This document shows, piece after piece, positions 7,090 through 13,420 of a stretch of DNA of 62,861 bases (positions are counted from its first letter, which is position 1; every line of letters starts with the position of its first letter). Below the pieces are notes generated by a model. That model was not told the origin of the DNA, ran no database searches, and worked only from the letters and a program-made list of their open reading frames with translations. Source of the DNA: Actinomycetota bacterium (GTDB taxonomy: Bacteria > Actinomycetota > Thermoleophilia > Solirubrobacterales > Solirubrobacteraceae); the NCBI GenBank assembly GCA_005885515.1, contig VAWK01000023.1:1-62861 (forward strand). Direction: 5' to 3'. The position numbers were made by a program, and so were the translations under genes.

Positions 7090-8217
7090 GTGCCAGTCGA
7101 AGTCAGAGCGGTCTCGGGCAGGCGCGATCTGACCCGGTTCATCGACCTCCCGTTCGCCCTGCATGCTAACCACCAGCAGTGGGTGCCACCGCTGAAGCTG
7201 GAGCGGCGCCTGTTCCTCAACAGGCGTCTGAACGCCTTCTTCAGCCACGGCGAGGCCGAGTACTTCCTGGCCTGGCGAGCGGGCCGCCCGCTGGGTCGCG
7301 TCAGCGCCCACGTGGACCACGCCTACAACGAGTTCCACGGGCAGCGCTGCGGATGGTTCGGCTTCCTCGAGCTCGAGGACGACGAGCAGATCGCGCGCGC
7401 GCTGCTGGATGCGGCAGCGGCGTGGCTGCAGGCGCGCGGCTGCGAGCGCATGGTGGGACCGGCGGACTTCTCGATGAACGACGAGAGCGGCCTGCTGGTC
7501 GATGGCTACGAGCTGCGACCGATGCTACGCCAGCCCTGGCATCCGCCCTACTACCAGCTGCGGGTCGAGCAGGCGGGCTTGGTCAAGGTGATCGATCTGC
7601 TGATGTGGAACCTCGAGGTCACCGACCGCTCCAAGGTGCTGCCGGTGATCTTCGAGCTGGCCGAGAAGCTCGAAGGCGAACACGGCATCCGCATGCGCCG
7701 CATGCGCCGCCGCCACCTTCGCCGGGAGCTTGCCGCGTTCGCCGAGGTCTACAACGCGGCGTGGTCGGGCAACTGGGGCTTCGTGCCGTATTCCGAGAAG
7801 GACCTCGACGGCTACGCGCGCGAGCTGCAGCTCGTGTTTGACAAGCACTGGTGCATGGTCGCCGAGCGCATCGACACCCGCGAGGTGGTGGGCGTTGCGC
7901 TGACCTTCCCCGACATCAACCAGGTCCTCGCGCGCATGCGCGGGCGGCTGCTGCCCTGGGGCTGGTGGCACTTCGTGCGCAAGGGGAAGATCATGGACCG
8001 CGTGCGGGTCGGCTTCCTGGGCGTCAAGCCCGGCTACCAGCACACCGGCGTCGCCGCCAAGCTGTACGTCGAGCACTTCAACGCCGCCGCGACGCGTCGC
8101 CAGCATGGCGGGGAGATGGGCTGGATCCTCGAGACCAACACCGCCATGAACCGCGGCATGGAAGCGATGGGCGGGAGGATCGTCAAGCGCTACCGCATCT
8201 ACGGGCGGGAGCTGTAG
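7090..8217 (+). CDS. large GNAT-fold N-acyltransferase (bacterial ceramide-synthase-like family)
   Basis: 375 residues. The N-terminal half has the family pattern of PF at the end of the first helix, WVPPL, AEYFLAWRAGRPLGRVSAHVD, then FGFLELEDDE and the signature GPADFSMNDESGLLVDGYE; the C-terminal half carries the second acetyltransferase lobe with VGFLGVKPGYQHTGVAAKLY and ETNTAMNRGMEAMGG. Large GNAT-like proteins paired with serine palmitoyltransferase include the Caulobacter ceramide synthase; the neighbouring oxoamine synthase supports a similar role here, i.e. N-acylation of a sphingoid amine, but this is inference. GTG at 7090 is chosen; GTG at 7078 is an in-frame alternative. There is no Shine-Dalgarno, which fits leaderless initiation. 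Confidence 0.75.
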   Translation: MPVEVRAVSGRRDLTRFIDLPFALHANHQQWVPPLKLERRLFLNRRLNAFFSHGEAEYFLAWRAGRPLGRVSAHVDHAYNEFHGQRCGWFGFLELEDDEQIARALLDAAAAWLQARGCERMVGPADFSMNDESGLLVDGYELRPMLRQPWHPPYYQLRVEQAGLVKVIDLLMWNLEVTDRSKVLPVIFELAEKLEGEHGIRMRRMRRRHLRRELAAFAEVYNAAWSGNWGFVPYSEKDLDGYARELQLVFDKHWCMVAERIDTREVVGVALTFPDINQVLARMRGRLLPWGWWHFVRKGKIMDRVRVGFLGVKPGYQHTGVAAKLYVEHFNAAATRRQHGGEMGWILETNTAMNRGMEAMGGRIVKRYRIYGREL

Positions 8218-8237
8218 AAGCGGTCAGGCACGCGCTT

Positions 8238-8243
8238 TACACT
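8238..8243 (+). promoter_or_regulatory. -10 box of a probable leaderless promoter
   Basis: TACACT lies 6 nt before the ATG at 8250. It supports that start codon and separates this small gene from the preceding acyltransferase gene. Confidence 0.45.
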
Positions 8244-8249
8244 TATCGC

Positions 8250-8669
8250 ATGAGCTCGTCCACCGAGCCACGCAGCTCGCACGACGCCGGCATCGAGGAC
8301 CCCACGGGCCAAGCGCCGGGCGAGGTAGCGCGCGAGCAGCGCGACGCGCTTCCCGTGCTGGCCAGGGAGGCGGCCGTGCTCGGACGACCTTCATGGGAGC
8401 CGCCGCTGCGGCGCAACTCGCCCGCGCCGTTCATGCCGATCGTGCAGGCCGCCGCCGCCGCTGCCGGCGGCTTCGTCGCCGGGGCCGCGGTGGCGGGGAT
8501 CGTGCGCCGGCGCCAGCGACGCGCTGCGCCGGCGAGCCAGCGTCGCGGAACCCGCGCCGTGCGGCGCCCGCCACGGGGCGCACGCTCGCCCGCGCGCGCC
8601 GGCGAGCTCGTGCAGATCGTGGGCAGCCGCTCGCTGCTCGTCGATGTGCACCTGCTGGGCGAACGCTGA
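8250..8669 (+). CDS. small hypothetical membrane-anchored protein
   Basis: 139 residues, not recognised. The N-terminal half is acidic and polar. A single Ala/Gly-rich hydrophobic stretch near 66-86 (AAAAAAGGFVAGAAVAGIV) is followed at once by a strongly basic segment (RRRQRRAAP, then RRGTRAVRRPPRGAR), a positive-inside arrangement that would put the basic part in the cytoplasm. The C-terminus GELVQIVGSRSLLVDVHLLG looks like a short beta structure. A -10-like TACACT directly upstream supports expression. It is convergent with the ferredoxin gene. Function unknown. Confidence 0.6.
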   Translation: MSSSTEPRSSHDAGIEDPTGQAPGEVAREQRDALPVLAREAAVLGRPSWEPPLRRNSPAPFMPIVQAAAAAAGGFVAGAAVAGIVRRRQRRAAPASQRRGTRAVRRPPRGARSPARAGELVQIVGSRSLLVDVHLLGER

Positions 8670-8693
8670 CCGGCGCGCGCGTTGAGGCCGCGC

Positions 8694-8906
8694 TCAGCTG
8701 CGCGCGCGCTCGCGTTCGAGCAGCAGCGCGAGCGTGGGGCAGGCTTGAGCAGCGCGTCTGGCGTGCTCGAGCAGCGACTCCGGCAGCGGTTCGGCGCTGA
8801 TCAGCGGGTAGCCCCACTCATCGGGCGTGATCCGCTCGGGCAGCAGCTCGGCGCACATGCCGTGCGCCTCGCATGCGATCGGGTTCACGCGCAGGCGGTA
8901 GCTCAT
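8694..8906 (-). CDS. single-cluster ferredoxin ([3Fe-4S]/[4Fe-4S] type)
   Basis: 70 residues from the ATG at 8906, which overlaps the NuoF-like stop (ATGA). The cluster-binding pattern is C-x2-H-x2-C near residues 11-17 (ACEAHGMCAE), with a distal CP motif (AQACPTLAL). Replacement of one Cys by His is typical of the small [3Fe-4S] ferredoxins that serve cytochromes P450 in actinobacteria. Here the partner is more likely the NuoF-like flavoprotein encoded immediately upstream. It is the last gene of the redox operon and would act as a soluble cytoplasmic one-electron carrier. Confidence 0.85.
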   Translation of the reverse strand: MSYRLRVNPIACEAHGMCAELLPERITPDEWGYPLISAEPLPESLLEHARRAAQACPTLALLLERERARS

Positions 8907-10261
8907 GCGAGTCTCGCCCTTCGCAGGCCCCCGTGCGCCCGCGCGGCGGCGTCCGGGATGGGCAGCTCCCCGGCCAGCGCGCACGCCTCACAGGTCCCCA
9001 GCCGGGCGTGGTCGGCGAACTCCGAGCCAAAGATCTGCACGGCGCTGAGGATGAACTCGACCGCGCCGTCGGGGTGGGCGCACGCACCTCGGCCCTGCAC
9101 GAGCGAGGCAAGGCGGGCGATCCGCTCCTCGGCCTTCGCCCGCGCAACTCCCCGTGCGGTCTCCGTCAGCGTCATGGCCAGAGCCTGCAGGCCGTTCACG
9201 CACGGGCCGCACTGGCCGCTGCTCTGGCTCGCCAGCCAGCGCGCCACGCGCGCCGTCTCGGCGGCAGGGCACGCGTGCTCGGACAGCAGCAGCACTACTC
9301 CGGCGCCCAGCCGTGCGCGGTGCTGCGCGAGGTATTCATCCGACAGCGCCAGCGACGGCAGCCGGCCCGCGTCGATCCAGGAGCCGGCGTAGCCGCCCAC
9401 CAGCGCCGCGCGCACCCCGTCCGTGGCACCGCCCGCCGCGTCTATCAGCGAAGACAGCGGGGCGCCTAACTCGATCTCGTACACGCCCGGGTGCGCGACC
9501 GGGCCCGAGAGCGTCACGAGTGCCGAGCCAGGCTCGGAGGGAGTGCCGAGCTCGCGAAACCACTCGGGGCCGTGGCGCGCGATCAGGGCGAGGTGGGCGA
9601 GCGTCTCGGCGTTGGACACCAGCGTGGGCGCTCGCCCGACACCCTGTTCGAACGGCAGCGGCGGCGTGAAGGTGGGCAGCGCGCGGCGGCCATTGAGGTA
9701 GCTGACCAGCGCCGACTCCTGCCCTGAGAGATAGTGGTTTGGTACCAGCTGGAGGCGAATGCGCGGCGAGGAGGAGTCGCCAGCGCGGCTCCGTTCGGCG
9801 ATCGCGGCTGCCGCCTGCTCGGCGCTTGCGCGCGCGCCCGCGCACACGCACACGATCACCTCCTCGGCGCCGAGCGAGCTTGCGGCCAGCTCGCCACCAT
9901 CGAGCACCAGGTGGGGCCGGGCTCGCATGAGCGTGCGGTCCTTGAGGCTCGCCGGCTCGCCCTCGGCTGCGTTGACGACCACCACCGGGCGCCGGCCGGC
10001 GCTAGCCACCGAGCGAAGCTTGCGCGCGGTGGGGAACGCGCCGCCGCCACGCCCGAGCAGGCCGGCTGCTTCGATCCGTGCGATCAGCGGCGACTCGCTC
10101 CGCCGGCGCCGGCGGGGTTTGCGCGGCGCCTCGCCATGGATCTCCAGGTGCTCCTGCAGGCTCAACGCACCGTGCGCCGGAACGCCGGCGAGCAGCCGCG
10201 GCAGCCCGGCCGGCTGCGACGGCGGCGGGGCCTGGGCGTAGGCGCTTGCGGCGCTGCTCAC
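8903..10261 (-). CDS. NuoF-like (51-kDa subunit-like) flavin/iron-sulfur protein
   Basis: 452 residues with the Complex I 51-kDa fold: GLLGRGGGAFPTARK (FMN/NADH-binding glycine-rich loop), VVNAAEGEPASLKDR, a SLBB-like segment (VTLSGPVAHPGVYEIELG) and an iron-sulfur region. In canonical NuoF the cluster motif is C-x2-C-x2-C plus a distal Cys; here the first ligand is Ser (SSGQCGPC) and the distal one is in GACAHPDG. The family is therefore NuoF-like rather than Complex I itself, probably passing electrons from NAD(P)H through FMN to the adjacent ferredoxin or membrane haem protein. The GTG start overlaps the upstream stop (GTGA). The N-terminal 45 residues are proline-rich and atypical. Confidence 0.85.
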   Translation of the reverse strand: MSSAASAYAQAPPPSQPAGLPRLLAGVPAHGALSLQEHLEIHGEAPRKPRRRRRSESPLIARIEAAGLLGRGGGAFPTARKLRSVASAGRRPVVVVNAAEGEPASLKDRTLMRARPHLVLDGGELAASSLGAEEVIVCVCAGARASAEQAAAAIAERSRAGDSSSPRIRLQLVPNHYLSGQESALVSYLNGRRALPTFTPPLPFEQGVGRAPTLVSNAETLAHLALIARHGPEWFRELGTPSEPGSALVTLSGPVAHPGVYEIELGAPLSSLIDAAGGATDGVRAALVGGYAGSWIDAGRLPSLALSDEYLAQHRARLGAGVVLLLSEHACPAAETARVARWLASQSSGQCGPCVNGLQALAMTLTETARGVARAKAEERIARLASLVQGRGACAHPDGAVEFILSAVQIFGSEFADHARLGTCEACALAGELPIPDAAARAHGGLRRARLA

Positions 10262-10980
10262 CGACGGCTCCCGGACGAATTCGTGGCCGAATGGGTGTGT
10301 GCCAGCAGCGACGACGGCGTGCCCGAGCGGCGCGCCCAGTCAGAGCCCAGCGGCCCGCCGGGTAGCCACGCCAGCAAGAACAGCGAAAACCCGCCGGCTG
10401 TTGCCAGCGCACCCACGCGCCGGCGCCGGTTCTCGGGCCAGCCGAAGAGCACGCGAGCGAGGACCGCCCCCACCACGATCGCGACGCAGACGACGCTCAG
10501 CCACAGCATCCACGCCTGCTTGATGTCGCTGCCGGTGCCGAAGGTGTGCAGCAGGGCGATCGGCCAGCTGGCGTAGGCGAGCCAGTGCACGGCTCGCCAG
10601 CCCTGGTAGCCGATTCGCTGTCGCAACAGGCTCGTGATCGTCACGGCCACGAGCAGGTCGAACGCCAGCGCGCCCAGTCCCAGCCAGAATGGTCTGTAGG
10701 AGCCCGCGAAGGGCACGAACGCATCGATGAGCGAGATCCTCGCGAAGCCGTCGAGGATCGAGGTGAGGATGTGCAGCGCGAGGAACACCATCGCCAGCAG
10801 CGAGCTGCTGCGATGCAACGAGTCGACGACGAAGCGGGGCAACCGCGGCGTGCTCCAGCGGCGCAGGTCGAGCACGCCGAGGGCGGTGGCGAAGGTGAGC
10901 AGCACCAGCGCCACGGCGCCGGTGGAGCGCGTGAGGTACCAGTAGGCGGTGGGTCCGGCTGCAGCCATGGCTGTGCTCAT
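10258..10980 (-). CDS. ferric-reductase-like transmembrane haem protein
   Basis: 240 residues with about six membrane helices and the ferric reductase/MsrQ-type pattern: YWYLTRSTGAVALVLLT, a helix carrying DSLHRSSSLLAMVFLALHI (two His spaced for b-haem), an extracytoplasmic loop, and AVHWLAYASWPIALLHTFGTG with the second pair of His. Such proteins move electrons across the membrane via two b-haems. Overlapping ATGA junctions tie it to apbE upstream and the NuoF-like gene downstream, so NAD(P)H -> FMN -> haem -> extracytoplasmic flavin is a reasonable model. The C-terminal tail is Ser/Thr/Gly-rich. The electron acceptor is unknown. Confidence 0.85.
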   Translation of the reverse strand: MSTAMAAAGPTAYWYLTRSTGAVALVLLTFATALGVLDLRRWSTPRLPRFVVDSLHRSSSLLAMVFLALHILTSILDGFARISLIDAFVPFAGSYRPFWLGLGALAFDLLVAVTITSLLRQRIGYQGWRAVHWLAYASWPIALLHTFGTGSDIKQAWMLWLSVVCVAIVVGAVLARVLFGWPENRRRRVGALATAGGFSLFLLAWLPGGPLGSDWARRSGTPSSLLAHTHSATNSSGSRR

Positions 10981-12011
10981 GCCGCCCGCGCCTTTCCGCC
11001 AGTCGGGCTGACTTCTTCGCGCGCCGGCCCGCTGCCGCTCGCGTCGCGGAGCTGAACGGCGCCGGGCGCGGGCGCCGGCCAGCCGCCCAGCGTGGTGATC
11101 CGCCCGCTCCAGTCAACCAGGCGCGCGGGCAGTCCCAGGCTCTCCAGCCACGCCGGGGCTGCCGCGCGCCGTACGATCGCCGCGGTGGTGGCGATGTTGG
11201 CCTGCGTGCAGTCCGCCGCGGCCACGCTGACGGTGCGCCAACTGGACTTGACCGGCGAGGCGGTGCGCGGATCGATGATGTGATGCATCGCAGCTCCGCG
11301 CTGGCTCCAGCGCCGCACCGCGGTGCTCGACGTGGCGAGCCCGCCGTCGAGGACCGCCACCGTCTGCCCCGGCGCGGAGGGATCGCTGCGGTGGTCGTCG
11401 GTCACCCGCACGAGCCAGCCGCCCCGCGGGGCGCTCCCGCCGATAGCGATGTCGCCGCCGATGCTGACAAGCGCACCGCACGCGCCCGCCCGTGCGGCGC
11501 TGCGCGCCGCACGATCCGCTGCCCACGCTTTGGCAGTCGCTCCCAGGTCGATGCGCACTCCTGCCGGGACGCGAATAGTGCAGGCGTCGCGATCCACGTG
11601 CACCTGCTGCCATGCCGGCCGCACGCGAGCGGTGACCGTCACGGGCGCGGCCGGCTCGAGCCCACGCGCCGCCTGCTCGCGCCCACGCGCCGCCTGCTCG
11701 CGCCCACGCGCCGCTGGCTCGCGCCCACGCGCGGCAAGCGCGTGCCAGTCGCGGTCGTAGCCGGCGAGCTCGAGCGCCCGGCCGATAGTCGGATCGACGT
11801 CGCCGCACGTGAGCCTGGCCGCGCCGAGGGCGATCTCGAGCGCGTCGACCAGCAGCGGGTCCACGCGGACCGGCCGGCCTGAGCGAGCGTTCAGGCGCGT
11901 GAGCTCGGAGTCCTTGCGGAAGCGGCTGCACGCGCGGTCGATCGCGGCCAGCTCGAGCTCGACCGCCGCCCGCGCCGGTGCGAGGGCCGCGGGGTCGGTC
12001 ACCCGCAGCAC
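10977..12011 (-). CDS. apbE: FAD:protein FMN transferase (ApbE)
   Basis: ApbE covalently links FMN from FAD to Thr/Ser of extracytoplasmic or membrane proteins, using Mg. Signatures include the region with AIDRACSRFRKDSELTRLN, DVDPTIGRALELAGYD, GVRIDLGATAKAWAAD, ALVSIGGDIAIGG, and GLATSSTAVRRW with HHIIDPRTASPV. The annotated start is GTG at 12011 (344 residues), but the same frame continues upstream with WTALGTGIVLRV, which is the normal ApbE N-terminus; no ATG, GTG or TTG precedes it, so the true start is unresolved (CTG at 12053 or 12080 is possible). A 7-residue repeat (ARGREQA-like, four copies) interrupts the domain. No FMN-acceptor protein with an S/T-GA-S/T motif was seen nearby. Confidence 0.85.
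   Translation of the reverse strand: MLRVTDPAALAPARAAVELELAAIDRACSRFRKDSELTRLNARSGRPVRVDPLLVDALEIALGAARLTCGDVDPTIGRALELAGYDRDWHALAARGREPAARGREQAARGREQAARGLEPAAPVTVTARVRPAWQQVHVDRDACTIRVPAGVRIDLGATAKAWAADRAARSAARAGACGALVSIGGDIAIGGSAPRGGWLVRVTDDHRSDPSAPGQTVAVLDGGLATSSTAVRRWSQRGAAMHHIIDPRTASPVKSSWRTVSVAAADCTQANIATTAAIVRRAAAPAWLESLGLPARLVDWSGRITTLGGWPAPAPGAVQLRDASGSGPAREEVSPTGGKARAA
11660..11743 (-). repeat. 21-bp tandem repeat inside apbE
   Basis: Four near-identical 21-nt units start near 11660, 11681, 11702 and 11723, encoding a heptapeptide repeat ARG-R/L-E-P/Q-A. The period keeps the reading frame. The unit lies in a loop between YDRDWHALA and the TVTARVRPAW strand, so it is probably a surface insertion. 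Confidence 0.85.
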
Positions 12012-12081
12012 GATGCCGGTGCCCAGCGCAGTCCAGCTCGCCGACGCGAGCAGGCCGGTTGAGGGGGGCGCTGCTCGCAGC

Positions 12082-12504
12082 TCAGGAGCCTCCGGAGACG
12101 ACGGGCGGGGAGGATTCCGAGCGCTGCGGCTGTTGCTGGGCCGGAGCCGGTTCCTGTTCGGAGGGCTGGGCCCCCCCGGCGGGTTCCTGGGAGGAGGATT
12201 CTGCAGGCGGTGCGGGTTGCTCGCTGCGGTCGGATTCCTCTTCGGGCGCCGATTCCGGGGCCTGCGCCGGCGGATGCAGTTTCACGCTGTTGGCGGAGCC
12301 GGTGCCCGAGCCACGCGGGTTCGCGCTCGGGCCGGTCGTCCCGCGGGTGGAGGTGCCGTGTAGGGACTTGCCCGGAAACGCCTGGGCGGCCACCTCGGCG
12401 AGCACCGCGGTGAGTGCCAAGCTCCCCGCGATCAGCCAGCGGTTGGCGCGCCCCAGTCGTCTGAGGGCGGCGTCGCGGGTCTGGGCGGAGTGGCGTCGCT
12501 TCAT
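12082..12504 (-). CDS. small membrane-anchored Pro/Glu/Ser-rich protein (first gene of redox operon)
   Basis: 140 residues. One helix near 22-42 (LIAGSLALTAVLAEVAAQAF) follows a basic N-terminus (MKRRHSAQTRDAALRR), then a low-complexity extracytoplasmic tail rich in Pro, Glu, Ser and Gln. It is the first gene of the minus-strand redox operon and lies just upstream of apbE. It lacks the S/T-GA-S/T flavinylation motif expected for an ApbE substrate, though its Ser/Thr/Gly-rich segment (STRGTTGPS) might be checked. Function unknown. Confidence 0.65.
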   Translation of the reverse strand: MKRRHSAQTRDAALRRLGRANRWLIAGSLALTAVLAEVAAQAFPGKSLHGTSTRGTTGPSANPRGSGTGSANSVKLHPPAQAPESAPEEESDRSEQPAPPAESSSQEPAGGAQPSEQEPAPAQQQPQRSESSPPVVSGGS

Positions 12505-12642
12505 GGCAGCGGTGCCGGCGGCTGGCCTGGGGGCGCCGGCTGGATGAGGCCAGTGTGTGCGCGCTAGCTAACGATGCGGTAACCGCTTCATTAGAAAGCT
12601 CATCGAATCCCGGCGCTGGATTTTGAGCGCGTTCGCGGGCCA

Positions 12643-12648
12643 TATGCT
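12643..12648 (+). promoter_or_regulatory. -10 box of a probable leaderless promoter (response regulator)
   Basis: TATGCT is 7 nt before the ATG at 12656; TTTTGA (12621-12626) is 16 nt upstream and could be a weak -35. The divergent 12505-12655 gap also contains an 11-bp palindrome (GCGGTAACCGC, about 12575) that might be an operator. Confidence 0.45.
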
Positions 12649-12655
12649 GTAGAAG

Positions 12656-13420
12656 ATGCAAGCTGTCGCCCGCTCATCCGCCCCGGGCGGGGGACCATCT
12701 GTCGAGTCTTCGCCGGCGCCCGGCGGGGGGTCTGGATCGTCCGCCAGCGTGCTGGTGATAGAGGACGAGCCGGGCATCGTCGACTTCCTGCGCAGGGGGC
12801 TCCAGGCGCAGGGATACGCGGTGGAGAGCGCCCTCGATGGTCTCGACGGCGAGCGGCGCGCGCTCGGCGGCGGGTTCGACGTGGTGGTGCTCGATCTGAT
12901 GCTGCCCGGGCGCAGCGGCCTGGAGGTCCTCGCCTCGCTTCGCCGCGCCCGGCCGGCGCTGCCGGTGATCGTCCTGACCGCGCGGGGCGAGGTAGAGGAT
13001 CGGGTCGCCGGACTGGATGCCGGCGCGGTCGACTACCTCGTGAAGCCGTTCGCGATGGCCGAGCTAGTGGCCCGCATGCGCGCCCAGCTGCGCTCGATCG
13101 CGGAGGCTTCGTCGACAACCCTGAGCGGCGCCGGCCTGGACGTCGACCTGCTCACGCGCGAGGTGCGCCGCGACGGCGAGCCGGTGGCGCTCTCCACCAC
13201 GGAGTTCGAGCTGCTCGTGTTCCTGCTGCGCCACCACGGACAGGTGCTCACGCGCGAACAGATCCTGAGCTCGGTGTGGGGCTACGCGCACGACCCCGCC
13301 ACCAACGTGGTTGACGTGTACATCGGATACCTGCGGCGCAAGCTCGCCCGCGCGGACGGCTCCACCCCGATCGTCACGGTGCGCTCGGTGGGCTACCGGC
13401 TGGGAGGCGCAGAGGAGTGA
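12656..13420 (+). CDS. OmpR/PhoB-family response regulator
   Basis: 254 residues: a Gly/Ser/Pro-rich leader of about 30 residues, a receiver domain (about 32-148) with the acidic pair in VIEDEPG, phospho-acceptor Asp80 in VVVLDLMLPG, the T/S switch in VIVLTARG and Lys in DYLVKPF, then a winged-helix DNA-binding domain (about 160-252) with STTEFELLVFLLRHHGQVLTR spanning its central helix region and VVDVYIGYLRRKL in the recognition wing. It is translationally coupled to the kinase gene (GTGA overlap at 13417) and divergent from the redox operon, an obvious candidate target. Confidence 0.95.
   Translation: MQAVARSSAPGGGPSVESSPAPGGGSGSSASVLVIEDEPGIVDFLRRGLQAQGYAVESALDGLDGERRALGGGFDVVVLDLMLPGRSGLEVLASLRRARPALPVIVLTARGEVEDRVAGLDAGAVDYLVKPFAMAELVARMRAQLRSIAEASSTTLSGAGLDVDLLTREVRRDGEPVALSTTEFELLVFLLRHHGQVLTREQILSSVWGYAHDPATNVVDVYIGYLRRKLARADGSTPIVTVRSVGYRLGGAEE

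Noticed and set aside
12565-12600. GCGGTAACCGC palindrome as the binding site of the neighbouring response regulator.
   Set aside because: OmpR-type regulators usually use direct repeats; a single short palindrome is not sufficient evidence.
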